Below, in pieces: positions 1-8,271 of a stretch of DNA of 41,781 nucleotides; the first letter of the stretch is position 1, and every line of letters starts with the position of its first letter. This stretch comes from a virus. Position numbers and translations under genes: made by a program. The notes below the pieces were generated by a model. It did not search any database. It saw only the letters and a list, made by a program, of their open reading frames with translations, and was not told the origin of the DNA. Where the stretch lies: positions 1-41,781 of IMG/VR virus record IMGVR_UViG_3300033143_002588; one strand, written 5' to 3'.

Positions 1-114
1 GATCTACGACGAATCTGTGACGCCCTGGGACACACAAGGCGCTCGATTGAGGCGTTACATGATGTCTTGTATGATATTGAAATCAAAGACAAAGAAGTTG
101 TTTTTGATGAAGAG
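1..114. repeat. Terminal direct repeat, left copy (circular genome overlap)
   Basis: The first 114 bases are identical to the last 114 bases of the window (41668-41781). The gene at the right end continues in frame into the left end. This is the usual result when a circular or circularly permuted genome is assembled as a line, so the repeat is most simply an assembly overlap. A true short terminal repeat cannot be excluded from sequence alone. Confidence 0.95.
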
Positions 115-300
115 CATGGCGATGTCTATGCAAATGAAATACTTTTTGATAAGGTCTGGGATCGCAATCATCCCGAAGAGCAAGCCGCCCAGGAGGAGCA
201 ACGCTTATTAAAGGAGGGGTGGCATTCGAAAGACTGTGCATCCCATCCTCATAAAGATGGCATTCGGCGCGCGGCGTGTGATTGCCCACTAAAGGATTAG
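1..300 (+). CDS. Hypothetical protein, 3' part of a gene spanning the genome ends
   Basis: The frame is open from base 1 to a TAG at 298-300 and joins the gene starting at 41542 through the terminal repeat, giving a 141-residue acidic protein. I do not recognise the family. The C-terminal quarter contains spaced Cys and His residues (DCASHPHKDG, then ACDC) that could bind a metal. The gene belongs to the run of small plus-strand genes at the distal end of the early region. No function can be assigned. Confidence 0.75.
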   Translation, partial: DLRRICDALGHTRRSIEALHDVLYDIEIKDKEVVFDEEHGDVYANEILFDKVWDRNHPEEQAAQEEQRLLKEGWHSKDCASHPHKDGIRRAACDCPLKD

Positions 301-360
301 CAGGAGAGCGGGGTATGAGTTTAACTCCAGATATGCCCTAATGTGGTGACATACTATGTA

Positions 361-374
361 TTCGGACATCCGAA
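361..374. promoter_or_regulatory. Operator-like palindrome, copy 1 (TTCGGACATCCGAA)
   Basis: Two 6-bp arms, TTCGGA and TCCGAA, are separated by two bases. The same motif occurs at 39364-39377 (identical, with shared flanks) and 21530-21543 (centre TA). This copy lies about 30 bp upstream of a strong promoter (404-433), a usual place for an activator or repressor site. The protein that binds it is unknown. Confidence 0.6.
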
Positions 375-403
375 AACGCCCACACGGTAGCACATCCGGG
401 TTA

Positions 404-433
404 TTGACAGCGTGCGCCGTATTTTAGTACAAT
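404..433 (+). promoter_or_regulatory. Sigma70-type promoter for small plus-strand genes
   Basis: There is a perfect -35 box TTGACA at 404-409, an 18-base spacer, and a -10 box TACAAT at 428-433. The start of transcription would be near 440. It lies in the gap between the end-spanning gene and the small genes from about 485 on, and it follows the palindrome at 361-374. It probably adds transcription for the genes up to the terminator at 2060-2091. Confidence 0.65.
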
Positions 434-484
434 GAAAGAGGATTTGTCCATACCAACGCCTAGTGACAGGAGGGTTATGGTAGG

Positions 485-698
485 ATGAAAACAAAGGAGG
501 AAGCGGAAATGATAGACCATCAATCGTCAAGCAAGCGAAGAATTCAACAAATTGATAATTCAAACCGCTGCCTCCTACCAGGTACGCCCCCGCCGACGGT
601 GGCAATTTTGGAAGCGTGATCAGTGGGAAGAAATTGGCTGGTTATCGTATGGTAGACGGGGCACGCTTTGCCCTGAGTGTGAGGAGGAAAAGGCATGA
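485..698 (+). pseudogene. Small zinc-ribbon-like gene, probably frameshifted
   Basis: A start at 485 (or 509, with AAAGGAGG before it) opens a frame that stops at 619. The +1 frame is open from about 515 to a TGA at 696-698. This second frame looks coding: it ends with Trp-rich and CPEC-like residues, and its stop overlaps the ATG of the next gene in an ATGA junction. Joining the frames near 517 would give one continuous small protein. Alternatively, the distal part could start alone at TTG 552 (48 residues). A real inactivating indel, a sequencing error, or two overlapping genes are all possible. Confidence 0.4.
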
Positions 699-1003
699 AT
701 GACTGGATAAGTACAGGGATTTGTTATGAGGACAGTTCTTTTTCTGTCGTTTCCTGCCCTGAATGTAGGGCAGTTTATTATGAAACAACCTACGGGGATG
801 CCCCCGACGGTTGCAGCGCGTGCGGATGGAAGCGAAACGCGCCGCCCGTAGAACAAGAAAAAGAAGTGGGTGATATCATGCACCTACTTGGAAGCCTCGT
901 GTGGTTAGATAGCTTAAGCGAAGAAAATTTCCGCCGCGTAAAAGAAGCGATAGCCAGATTTGAGCATAATGCAAAGCGGCTCAACAGGGAAGTTGATGAT
1001 TAA
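695..1003 (+). CDS. Hypothetical zinc-ribbon protein
   Basis: The protein has 102 residues. A clear Shine-Dalgarno site (GAGGAGG) precedes the ATG at 695. Residues 21-44 hold a CPEC...CSAC arrangement, the signature of a four-cysteine zinc ribbon. The C-terminal half is a helical segment rich in charged residues (around LSEENFRRVKEAIARF). No enzyme motif is seen. It may be a small DNA- or protein-binding accessory factor. The next gene overlaps it by 8 bases, so the two are probably translated together. Confidence 0.75.
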   Translation: MNDWISTGICYEDSSFSVVSCPECRAVYYETTYGDAPDGCSACGWKRNAPPVEQEKEVGDIMHLLGSLVWLDSLSEENFRRVKEAIARFEHNAKRLNREVDD

Positions 1004-1190
1004 ACTACTCATTGGTAATCAGGCGGTGTGTAGACTTGACGATTTGGGTGTTTTTGTGCCTAAAGATGCGCGCGTCAATGCTGATTTGTTTGTCGAAATG
1101 ATTGCCGGGCAATCCACTAAATTACAAGATGAGTTTGAAATGACTATTGAGAACTTGGCGCAGTGGAGGGGGAGCAATGCCCCTGATTGA
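996..1190 (+). CDS. Hypothetical small protein
   Basis: The protein has 64 residues, starting at ATG 996, which is preceded by AGGGAAG at suitable spacing and overlaps the previous stop. An in-frame ATG at 960 would start inside the upstream gene and has no ribosome site. It is acidic with no recognised motif. It overlaps the next gene by 14 bases within the compact small-gene operon. Confidence 0.65.
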   Translation: MIKLLIGNQAVCRLDDLGVFVPKDARVNADLFVEMIAGQSTKLQDEFEMTIENLAQWRGSNAPD

Positions 1191-1509
1191 AACATTCAAT
1201 CGTTTCCTGTGCCGGTTGGTTAGACATAATATGTATCCGCTAGTCATCCGTACTGAGGGAAAACGGGGGCGCGAAGACGCTCATTATGACGTGTGCCAGC
1301 GTTGCCCGTTTTGGGAAAAAAAGCACACTTTTATCACCTGGCCTATTGGCAGTAGGACTCTTTTAGTTCCTCCACAGGTTTATAAAGAGTGGGAAGAAAA
1401 GATAGCATTAGAAAAAGATGGGGTTGCGACGGGTGACGAAATAGAGTCGATAAAGTTGATAGACATTTTTGAACACAATTGGGTAAAGGGCGACAATGCC
1501 CCTGAGTGA
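1177..1509 (+). CDS. Hypothetical protein with Cys pair
   Basis: The protein has 110 residues. Start ATG 1177 is chosen because GGAGGGGGAG lies just upstream; the in-frame ATG at 1147 lacks such a site. The N-terminal half is basic and contains a CQRCPFW element, and the C-terminal half is acidic. A metal-binding role is possible but unproven. It overlaps the next gene (ATG 1496) by 14 bases. Confidence 0.65.
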   Translation: MPLIETFNRFLCRLVRHNMYPLVIRTEGKRGREDAHYDVCQRCPFWEKKHTFITWPIGSRTLLVPPQVYKEWEEKIALEKDGVATGDEIESIKLIDIFEHNWVKGDNAPE

Positions 1510-1783
1510 ATGTCCGGTATGCGGGGCACGGTATCATAGCGCCGCACCAGATATACAGTTGACGGATCGCCAAGCACGGATATACCACGCCGTCGGGGTA
1601 GTGCATCGCCGGAACGGGGTGGCGTATATCGAAGACGTTGCAACCGAAGTGGGGTGGAGCGTGCCGACGGTGTGGCGCGAACTGGTATACCTGGAACAGT
1701 TGGGCGAAGTGGAACGCCGGGCGGGGAAGCGGAGCGGTTGGCGGATGGTGATCCAGCATGGGGTAAAGATAAATCGGGGGTGA
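1496..1783 (+). CDS. Winged-helix DNA-binding protein with Cys pair
   Basis: The protein has 95 residues. A CPVC element sits at residues 6-9. Residues ~22-80 read as a winged helix: helix (LTDRQARIYHAV), helix (YIEDVATEVGW), recognition helix (SVPTVWRELVYLEQLG) and a basic wing (RRAGKRSG). This is the pattern of LexA-N or MarR-like helix-turn-helix modules. It lies near the end of the plus-strand early operon, so it may regulate the switch to late genes; that role is inferred from position only. Confidence 0.7.
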   Translation: MPLSECPVCGARYHSAAPDIQLTDRQARIYHAVGVVHRRNGVAYIEDVATEVGWSVPTVWRELVYLEQLGEVERRAGKRSGWRMVIQHGVKINRG

Positions 1784-1803
1784 GGTAAGTGAAAGGAGGC
1801 AGC

Positions 1804-2013
1804 ATGTTTATAGAAATCGAAACAAAAGGACAGGGGATGTATTTTGTAAATCTAGACCTTGTCGCTAAAGTGATTATGTCTGAGGACGAAGACGAAAATA
1901 CCATGATGGTTAATATGTATGGCGTGAATGGCAATGGAATAGTTGAATTTTCATTGAGTGTGAGCGGATGCAATGATCTAAGGGACGCCCTATTTGCGAA
2001 ACGAGCAAAATAA
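1804..2013 (+). CDS. Hypothetical small protein
   Basis: The protein has 69 residues, starting at ATG 1804 with the strong site AAAGGAGG before it. A GTG at 1789 is in frame but lies upstream of that site. The predicted structure is mostly beta (alternating hydrophobic residues). This is the last gene of the early operon before the terminator at 2060-2091. Function unknown. Confidence 0.65.
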   Translation: MFIEIETKGQGMYFVNLDLVAKVIMSEDEDENTMMVNMYGVNGNGIVEFSLSVSGCNDLRDALFAKRAK

Positions 2014-2059
2014 CGCGGCAAATAACACAGACGGAAAATAACAGAAAATTATATAAGGC

Positions 2060-2091
2060 AACCTCTATCATAATATAGATAGGGGTTTTTT
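2060..2091 (+). terminator. Rho-independent terminator of the early operon
   Basis: A 10-bp stem (2060-2069 with 2078-2087, one G-U pair) encloses an AT-rich 8-base loop and is followed by a run of T to 2091. It separates the small-gene early region from the packaging and structural region. Confidence 0.85.
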
Positions 2092-2198
2092 GATTCCCAG
2101 CGCCGACGGGCTTTCAACCTTTGACGCATACAGGCCGACAGCGGCGCGGACGAAAAAACCGCATATCTACGGCGGCAGCTTAGACATGTGAGGATAAA
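2092..2198. other. Gap before the late region
   Basis: This stretch must carry or follow the late-gene start signals, but no good sigma70 promoter is visible. A TTTGACG near 2118 has no matching -10 box. GC-rich short inverted segments are present. Late transcription may need a phage-encoded factor, or may come by antitermination through 2060-2091. Confidence 0.35.
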
Positions 2199-2543
2199 AT
2201 GGCGACTTTTAATTTTGACAATGATGTTAAGTGTGAAGTGGTGCTTGACCTTTCACCGGAACGATTACTTAAGGAACAACGGTTTATCACTTTTGTCGAT
2301 TTGTTTATTCAGTGCGTTGACTGCAATGCGTTAGAGCTGTCTACTGTACACGGTAATGTTACAATGTCTTTTCGTTTCGCCGGTGATAGTATGGAAATGC
2401 TTCTTAGTGGTGAAACGGAAAGGATGAGAATCACAGCTTCCACCGGGTGGTGGGATCCCTTTTACGTCCTGGGGTCTTTAGATACGATATTCTATCTGAT
2501 GGATAAACACAAGGTGACGGCGTTAGAGATGGAAAAAGAATAG
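2199..2543 (+). CDS. Hypothetical protein, first gene of the late region
   Basis: The protein has 114 residues, starting at ATG 2199 after GAGGATAAA. It is acidic, with mixed helix and strand and no known motif. It lies directly upstream of the small terminase gene with a one-base gap, so it is probably co-transcribed with packaging genes. No function can be assigned. Confidence 0.65.
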   Translation: MATFNFDNDVKCEVVLDLSPERLLKEQRFITFVDLFIQCVDCNALELSTVHGNVTMSFRFAGDSMEMLLSGETERMRITASTGWWDPFYVLGSLDTIFYLMDKHKVTALEMEKE

Positions 2544-2544
2544 C

Positions 2545-2994
2545 ATGGGCAAGTATAAGCGGTACGATGACGAATTTAGAGCCAGCGCCGTTTTGATGCT
2601 AAAGGCGGCAGGTTACCCCGACACCACCGGGGCGATTGGTCGTGTCTCTAGTCATCTAAGCGTGCCTGAGTCTACCCTGCGAGGCTGGTATAGGGGCACA
2701 AGAAATCCGCCCCCCGCGAAAATGCGTGCTGAAAAAGCGTTTGACTTAAAGATTGCCCTTAAGCAGGAAATAACCTTAATTTTTGATGAGATGGATAATA
2801 CACGAGCCGAGGCTTCTTATCGTGATTTAGGATGGGTTGGCGCTGTATTAATTGACAAATTGCGCCTAGTGCAAGACGAACCAACAGCTATCATTAAGCT
2901 ACAACGGGCGGTAGAACAGGGTGCGGTATCACCGGAGCAAGTGCGGCAACGCTGGCCCACGCTAGCCGAGGAAGTGCTAGTCAATGCTAATTGA
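2545..2994 (+). CDS. terS: Terminase small subunit (putative)
   Basis: The protein has 149 residues. The N-terminal ~55 residues form a helix-turn-helix of the kind seen in small terminases and IS3-type OrfA proteins (YDDEFRASAVLMLKAAGYPD, then VPESTLRGWYRG). The rest is helical, suited to oligomerisation. Small terminases recognise the packaging site and load the large subunit. Its place immediately before, and 11 bases overlapping, the large terminase gene is the main support; sequence alone would also allow another DNA-binding role. Confidence 0.7.
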   Translation: MGKYKRYDDEFRASAVLMLKAAGYPDTTGAIGRVSSHLSVPESTLRGWYRGTRNPPPAKMRAEKAFDLKIALKQEITLIFDEMDNTRAEASYRDLGWVGAVLIDKLRLVQDEPTAIIKLQRAVEQGAVSPEQVRQRWPTLAEEVLVNAN

Positions 2995-4525
2995 TCATAG
3001 GCTAACCGAAACCGAATTATTAGAGCTTGACTTATTAGAGCTTGAAAGGTTCGCCCCGCTTGCCCCCGAGGATTGGGAAGCGCGGGTAGAGCTTTTATTC
3101 GGCGCGTTCTTTTGGTATCCGTTCAGTTCCCCGCACCGCGCCATCTGGGAGTGGGCAAGCGCCATTGATCCCGCCTCCACCGCCCGCCCGTTTGTGGCGA
3201 TTTGGCCGCGCGGTCGGGGTAAGTCCACCCACGCCGAAGCTATCGCCGCCGATCTTGGTGCGCGAAAACAACGCCGGTATTGCATGTATGTCTGCGCTAC
3301 GCAAGATCAGGCAGACAAGCACGTCCAGACTATCGCCCGTATGCTGGAAAGCGACGCGGTGAACCGGTACTACCCGGCGGTGGGCGAGGCAAAGGTCAGC
3401 AAGCACGGTAACCGGCAATGGAATAGACGTATCGTCCACGCCGCCAACGGGTACACGGTGGAGGCGGTCGGGCTAAACAAGGCGGTGCGTGGGCAAAAGA
3501 TTGATTGGGCGCGCCCCGACCTGATTATTTTTGATGACATAGACGAGAAACATGATAGCGACTTAACGCGCGGCAAGAAAGAAGACACGATCACCGGTAG
3601 TATTCTCCCGGCGGGCGCGGCTAATGCGGCGGTGTTGTTTGTGCAAAACTTAATCAGTGAGGATAGTATCGCCAACCGGCTAGCCCGTAACCCCGGCGAT
3701 CCGCTGGCGGCGGGCTATCTGATGGAGCGGATGATATCCGGCCCATACCCGGCGGTGGATGGATTGAAGTATGAGCCGGTAACCGACGGTGATAAAACCC
3801 GCTGGCAGATCACAATGGGCGAGTCATTATGGGATGGCTTTACGCTTGCCGTCTGCGCAGATGAACTTAACCGTGTTGGCCCAACGGCCTACCTGATTGA
3901 ATCCCAACACGAAGTAGACACCGATAACCCGCTGGCTTTATTGAGTGAAGCCGACTTTAAGCGGACACGGGTTGACAAACACCCGTTACTTGCCCGCGTT
4001 GCCGTTGCTGTTGATCCCCCGGCATCCGTTGGGCAGTGCGGTATTGTTGCCGGTGGTATTGCTAAGGTGGGCGGAGAGTGGCACGGTTACACGTTAGAGG
4101 ACAACACCACCCCGCCCGGTGTTAAGCCCGGTACGTGGGCGATTGAGGTACTTAAAACATACCACCGCACCCGCGCCGATATCATTTTCTGCGAAGTGAA
4201 CAACGGCGGCGATATGGTGGAGGCAACCATCCGGGGCGTTAAGTGGTTAGACGACGCCGGTAATGTGATTGTAGACGGCGGGCGAGTACGTATCGAAAAG
4301 GTACGCGCCAGTCGTGGTAAGCGGACGCGCGCTGAACCTGTTGGTGTTGTGTTCGAGCAAGGCCGCGCCCACCACGTCGGGCACTTCCCGGAACTGGAAC
4401 AACAGTGGCGACGGTGGCAACCGGGCGATGATAGCCCCGACCGACTGGACGCTGAAGTCTGGCTCTATACCGGGCTGGGATTATCCGAACAACACGATCC
4501 GCCGAAAGTGGTACGCTATGCCTAA
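2984..4525 (+). CDS. terL: Terminase large subunit
   Basis: The protein has 513 residues, a normal length. It is the motor ATPase and nuclease that packages DNA into the prohead. The N-terminal ATPase has a Walker A-type loop WPRGRGKST (about residues 74-82) and a Walker B strand DLIIFDDID near 184-192. The C-terminal RNase H-like nuclease shows its acidic residues in VAVDPPAS (~343), FCEVNNGGDMV (~403) and SPDRLDAEVW (~495). It overlaps the small subunit upstream and the portal gene downstream (8 bases), as expected for a packaging operon. Confidence 0.95.
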   Translation: MLIDHRLTETELLELDLLELERFAPLAPEDWEARVELLFGAFFWYPFSSPHRAIWEWASAIDPASTARPFVAIWPRGRGKSTHAEAIAADLGARKQRRYCMYVCATQDQADKHVQTIARMLESDAVNRYYPAVGEAKVSKHGNRQWNRRIVHAANGYTVEAVGLNKAVRGQKIDWARPDLIIFDDIDEKHDSDLTRGKKEDTITGSILPAGAANAAVLFVQNLISEDSIANRLARNPGDPLAAGYLMERMISGPYPAVDGLKYEPVTDGDKTRWQITMGESLWDGFTLAVCADELNRVGPTAYLIESQHEVDTDNPLALLSEADFKRTRVDKHPLLARVAVAVDPPASVGQCGIVAGGIAKVGGEWHGYTLEDNTTPPGVKPGTWAIEVLKTYHRTRADIIFCEVNNGGDMVEATIRGVKWLDDAGNVIVDGGRVRIEKVRASRGKRTRAEPVGVVFEQGRAHHVGHFPELEQQWRRWQPGDDSPDRLDAEVWLYTGLGLSEQHDPPKVVRYA

Positions 4526-6011
4526 AAACTACGTAACCCTACCATACGATCCGGCAGAACAATCATACTTGTCGTGGCTGTATGACAGTGAGGCCACTCA
4601 ACAGGAACTCTATACACAGTATCGAGAGTACTACGACGGCAATCATGACACCAAACTAACCGACCGGATTAAGAAATTCTTAGAACTAAAAGAGGGGCAG
4701 GAGTTTAATATCAACTATTGCCCGCTGGTAGTGGACGCGCTGGCGGAGCGGCTGGTTGTCACCGGGTTTAATGCCGATGAACAAAGCGAGTTGTTCTGGG
4801 AATGGTGGGTTGCAAATCGAATGGACGCCGAGTCGGGCATCACCCACACGGCGGCTATCAGGGACGGCGATGCGTTTGTATTGGTTGAATGGGACGTGGA
4901 TAACAATCGCCCCCTGTTTACTTTCGAGATGGCTTGCGCCAGCCAGGAAGGCGTCAAGGTTCACTATGACGATGAAAACCGGAAGCGGGTTGATCATGCC
5001 AGCAAGCGTTGGATAGTCAAGCAACCCGGCGATGCCGGTAAGCGCCGCCGCCTTAACCTTTACTACGCGGATCATATTGAGAAATACATTAGCAAGAATG
5101 AGGAGAATGAAGGCAACTGGCAACCCTACCTTGATAAAGGGGCGAAACAGTTACCCGGTGAACTAGGCGACTGTGGATGGTATTGGCACACACATGACCG
5201 CACCGAAAAAGGCAACCCGCTAGGCGTGCCGGTAGCACACTTTAAGAACTTAGATCACGGCTACGACCGGGGAGTTAGCGAACTAAAGAACGTGCTACCA
5301 ATTCAGAACGCATTAAACAAGACGATGATTGATCTGGTTGCCACTGCCGATGTATGCGCCTTCCCTTTACTGGTGGGGCTGGGTGACGACTTCTCTGATA
5401 TTAATATCGGGCCGGGCGTGATAATTTCATCGAATAAGCCACCCGACAAGGTATCCGTTAATAAGATACCCGGCGAAGACTTAAAGCCCTTGATTGCATT
5501 AAAGGATAGCTTTGCCGTTGACATCGCCCGGATTACCCGGACGCCGCTATCTTATTTCCAGATCAGCGGACAAATGCCTGCCGAAGGCGCTGAGAAACAA
5601 CGCGAGGCGGGGTTGGTGGCGCGTGCCGAGAACAGGCAAGTCCACTATGGCAATGCGTGGGAAAACGCAATGAACATTGCCCGCCGTCTGCATAACGCAT
5701 TCGGTAGCGGCGATCAGCTAGATGAAAACCAGTCCATCAGTACGCAGTGGAAAGAGGCGCAAACGCGCAACGAGAAAGAACATCTCGAAACCTTACTGAT
5801 TAAGAGTAAGCTAGGCGTAGACGATGAGACGATCTGGTCAGAGATGGGATACAACGCCGAAGATATCGCCAAGTTTCAGCGCGTTAAGCTACGCAAAGAG
5901 GCGCGTGTAATCAGAGACAACGCGGAGGCGGCGGTCAGCATGGACAATAATAATCAGGAGAATGGCAACAACCCGGAGGCGGAAAGTGAACCCATCCCAA
6001 CCCCCGCCTGA
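4518..6011 (+). CDS. Portal protein (SPP1 gp6-like)
   Basis: The protein has 497 residues. The start is set at ATG 4518, which overlaps the terminase stop; the longer open frame from 4314 lies inside the terminase gene and is a shadow. The sequence follows the SPP1 gp6/phage portal family, with a YYDGNHDTKL element near the start, a stem region ending in RITRTPLSYFQISGQ and a long helical crown with EGAEKQREAGL. Twelve copies form the ring through which DNA passes and to which the connector binds. The C-terminal tail is Asn/Glu-rich. Confidence 0.9.
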   Translation: MPKNYVTLPYDPAEQSYLSWLYDSEATQQELYTQYREYYDGNHDTKLTDRIKKFLELKEGQEFNINYCPLVVDALAERLVVTGFNADEQSELFWEWWVANRMDAESGITHTAAIRDGDAFVLVEWDVDNNRPLFTFEMACASQEGVKVHYDDENRKRVDHASKRWIVKQPGDAGKRRRLNLYYADHIEKYISKNEENEGNWQPYLDKGAKQLPGELGDCGWYWHTHDRTEKGNPLGVPVAHFKNLDHGYDRGVSELKNVLPIQNALNKTMIDLVATADVCAFPLLVGLGDDFSDINIGPGVIISSNKPPDKVSVNKIPGEDLKPLIALKDSFAVDIARITRTPLSYFQISGQMPAEGAEKQREAGLVARAENRQVHYGNAWENAMNIARRLHNAFGSGDQLDENQSISTQWKEAQTRNEKEHLETLLIKSKLGVDDETIWSEMGYNAEDIAKFQRVKLRKEARVIRDNAEAAVSMDNNNQENGNNPEAESEPIPTPA

Positions 6012-6765
6012 TATGGACGGCGTTCTCGATGAAGACGATATGGCGGACTTCGCAGAGATTAATGATCTGGACATCGCCGCCGCCGAAACGTGGTGGGATC
6101 GCCATTCAACGTCGGCATGGTTTGTAGCGGCGGCGGGTCAGTTCGTCTTTGATCCGGTGGCTAACGCATGGCGCTATTCCCCCGCCGCCGGTGGCGGGCT
6201 AGTGCCGAAAGCGGTGATAACCGGCGAAGTTCAGATACACATTAACGCCTCGCAGAATGTTTTAGATGTGCTTACCAGACAACTGTACTCTAAACAGATT
6301 ACCGGTGATCAGTGGCAGATAGCGGTTATGGCAGAACTTAAAGACGCTCACATCGGGCAAGCGTTGTTTGCGCGGGGCGGACGTGAGAACATGACGTCCA
6401 CTGAGTGGGGGCGGTTGGGCGGCAATCTAGCAGATGAATACACCCACCTTAAGAAGATGATTGATCAGATTGCTAATGGTGAGGTGAGTTGGAAGCAAGC
6501 AATAGCCCGGATTAAGCAATACGGGCAAGCATCTGAGCAAGCCTACTGGCGCGAGTGGGCGTTAGCACAAGATCGCCCGGAGTGGTCAAGCCTACCCGCC
6601 TTGAATCAAGTACCGCGCGATGGCAATACGGACTGCTACGGTAATTGCCAGTGTCATTTAGAGACGCGCGAGGATGGGATTTATTGGGTGTTAGGTGGCG
6701 CGGCGCATTGCAACGATTGCCCGCCATTAGCCGCCGGTAGCCCGTACCGACCGGGTAGCGTATGA
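5986..6765 (+). CDS. Minor head protein (MuF-like C-terminal motif)
   Basis: The protein has about 259 residues from GTG 5986, chosen because GGAGG lies six bases upstream; ATG 5962 and ATG 6013 are alternatives. The middle is helical. The C-terminus carries a CYGNCQCHLE element and a HCNDCPPLAAGSPYRPG element, typical of head morphogenesis proteins next to portals in many siphoviruses, where His and Cys may bind zinc. Such proteins are carried in the prohead in few copies. The gene order (portal, this, scaffold, capsid) supports the call. Confidence 0.75.
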   Translation: MNPSQPPPDMDGVLDEDDMADFAEINDLDIAAAETWWDRHSTSAWFVAAAGQFVFDPVANAWRYSPAAGGGLVPKAVITGEVQIHINASQNVLDVLTRQLYSKQITGDQWQIAVMAELKDAHIGQALFARGGRENMTSTEWGRLGGNLADEYTHLKKMIDQIANGEVSWKQAIARIKQYGQASEQAYWREWALAQDRPEWSSLPALNQVPRDGNTDCYGNCQCHLETREDGIYWVLGGAAHCNDCPPLAAGSPYRPGSV

Positions 6766-6796
6766 ATTTTAATATATCTACAAAGGAGAGTTATCG

Positions 6797-6943
6797 ATGA
6801 ATCGTTTGTCGTGGTGTCTCAAGCAACTGCTTCCCTTTCAGTATGTATCAACATATACGGAGGACGAGCAGCGCAAGCTATCTGTTTTCCGCATGTGGTT
6901 TGGCAGATGCTTTAATGTGCGAACCTACTCTCTGGCAGAGTAG
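6797..6943 (+). CDS. Hypothetical small protein
   Basis: The protein has 48 residues, starting at ATG 6797 after a strong AAAGGAGAG site at 6782. It is rich in aromatic and basic residues, with no motif. It lies between the minor head protein and another tiny gene, in the direction of the late operon. Confidence 0.5.
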   Translation: MNRLSWCLKQLLPFQYVSTYTEDEQRKLSVFRMWFGRCFNVRTYSLAE

Positions 6944-6960
6944 TATGCGGCGTTAAAAGT

Positions 6961-7140
6961 ATGACTAACTTATACAAGTCCACCAATAGTTGGGTGATGA
7001 TTAAGCGGGGCGGGCGCTGGGTACGCTATAAGCGCCACGAGAACCCACAGGACGCCGCCCAACACGCGGATGAACTAAACAAGATGGTAGACGACATAAA
7101 GGCGCGCCGCCGTCGTAAGCGGCGCAAGTGCAACTGGTAA
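6961..7140 (+). CDS. Hypothetical small basic protein
   Basis: The protein has 59 residues. The first part (SWVMIKRGGRWVRYKRHEN) looks like a short beta element, followed by a helix and a strongly basic tail (RRRRKRRK). It could bind nucleic acid. The ribosome site is weak. The call rests on the open frame, composition like its neighbours and tight position before the scaffold gene. Confidence 0.5.
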   Translation: MTNLYKSTNSWVMIKRGGRWVRYKRHENPQDAAQHADELNKMVDDIKARRRRKRRKCNW

Positions 7141-7212
7141 GTGACGGCGCAAGCCGAGAATAATAATCATAATGCGGGGCGTTGCCCGTAAAACTCGAAC
7201 AGGAGAAATGAA

Positions 7213-7815
7213 ATGCCAGACGATAAACAGCAAGATAAAAATAAGCAAGAACCACAGGATCAGACACCGCCCGCCGGGGCGCAAAACGCGGAGCACATGA
7301 TCCCTAAGACGCGGTTTGACGATGTGAACAATCGGCGCAAGACTGCCGAAGACGCGCTCGAAGCGTTGCGTAAGCAGCAAGCCGACGACGAAGCCGCCCG
7401 CCTGGAAAAGCAAGGCGAGTACAAGGATTTATATGAGGGCTTGAAGACTGAAAACGAGCAACTCAAAACCAAAGCAGAGCGGGCGGATCAATTACAGGAG
7501 TCGATAGCGGCTGGCAATCAGAAGCGGATTGCTCAGTTACCGGAAGCGATGCAGGCGCTAGTGCCGGAGTACGATGATCCGGCCAAAGTGCAGGCGTGGC
7601 TCGATGCGAATATGGCAACCTTAGCCCCCGGCAAGGTAACCCCCCCGCCGCTAGACGGCGGCGCTGGCGTGTTACATCGCCCGGATAAAGGGCAGGTGAA
7701 GCTCACTCCTGACGAAATCAAGCTGGCAAAATTGTCTGACATGACAGTAGAAGAATACGCGAAATCAAAACAAGAGCGGGCGGGGTTTTATATGTCACCG
7801 CCCTCACAAGAATAG
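7213..7815 (+). CDS. Capsid scaffolding protein
   Basis: The protein has 200 residues, highly charged and mostly helical. Residues ~35-100 form a coiled coil (NRRKTAEDALEALRKQQADD and on), flanked by a disordered Gln/Pro-rich N-terminus. This is the normal form of phage scaffold proteins, which guide capsid assembly and are then lost. The site AGGAGAAATGAA precedes ATG 7213, and the gene lies directly before the decoration and major capsid genes. Confidence 0.8.
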   Translation: MPDDKQQDKNKQEPQDQTPPAGAQNAEHMIPKTRFDDVNNRRKTAEDALEALRKQQADDEAARLEKQGEYKDLYEGLKTENEQLKTKAERADQLQESIAAGNQKRIAQLPEAMQALVPEYDDPAKVQAWLDANMATLAPGKVTPPPLDGGAGVLHRPDKGQVKLTPDEIKLAKLSDMTVEEYAKSKQERAGFYMSPPSQE

Positions 7816-7831
7816 ATAGAGGAGTAAGAAA

Positions 7832-8260
7832 ATGGCTGATTCAACTTATGGATTTCGTTACCGTTACCGGTTAGGTGGCGGCAAGCCAACCATCCAAAAC
7901 TTGATTTTCAAGGATACCGAAACGCTCACTAAAGGTGATTTAGTGAACCTCGAGTCGGGCGAGGTGGACTTAGCGGCGACGGCAGACACCGCTTTGCTGG
8001 GTACCGCCCTTGAAACTAAGGCGGGCACGGACAGCACCACGAAAATTGACTGCATTGTCAATGATGACGCGGTGTATGGTATCTATGACGCTAACGCCCG
8101 CGTAAAAGGGGCAACCCTGGATATCGCCGGAGCAACCGGCGCGATGACGGTGGCAACGTCAAGCAATAAAGAATTAGTGGTGGTAGAAGCGTCAACGGCA
8201 GCCGAAGAGACGTTAGTCCGGTTCAACATTGGCAAGCACCACGATAACGTGGCACTGTAA
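7832..8260 (+). CDS. Head decoration protein (putative)
   Basis: The protein has 142 residues and is almost entirely beta-type, with repeated Thr/Ala-rich strands. Its size, composition and place immediately upstream of the major capsid gene match small capsid-stabilising decoration proteins (lambda gpD-like or DUF2190-like). Such proteins bind the outside of the expanded head. A strong AGAGGAG site precedes the ATG. Confidence 0.7.
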   Translation: MADSTYGFRYRYRLGGGKPTIQNLIFKDTETLTKGDLVNLESGEVDLAATADTALLGTALETKAGTDSTTKIDCIVNDDAVYGIYDANARVKGATLDIAGATGAMTVATSSNKELVVVEASTAAEETLVRFNIGKHHDNVAL

Positions 8261-8271
8261 AGGAGTAAACG

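Larger units (their letters stand above)
301..484. other. Non-coding gap with palindrome and promoter
   Basis: I see no convincing gene here. The stretch holds the palindrome at 361-374, the promoter at 404-433 and two ribosome-binding-like purine runs. A start codon at 315 opens only eight codons and is not called. Confidence 0.5.

Noticed and set aside
1380-2021. Long minus-strand frame opposite the small early genes
   Set aside because: It is antisense to several well-formed overlapping genes with Shine-Dalgarno sites and has an improbable Ser/Pro/Leu-rich composition.
4314-4517. Extended N-terminus of the portal frame
   Set aside because: It lies inside the terminase gene, and the ATG at 4518 gives a normal portal start.
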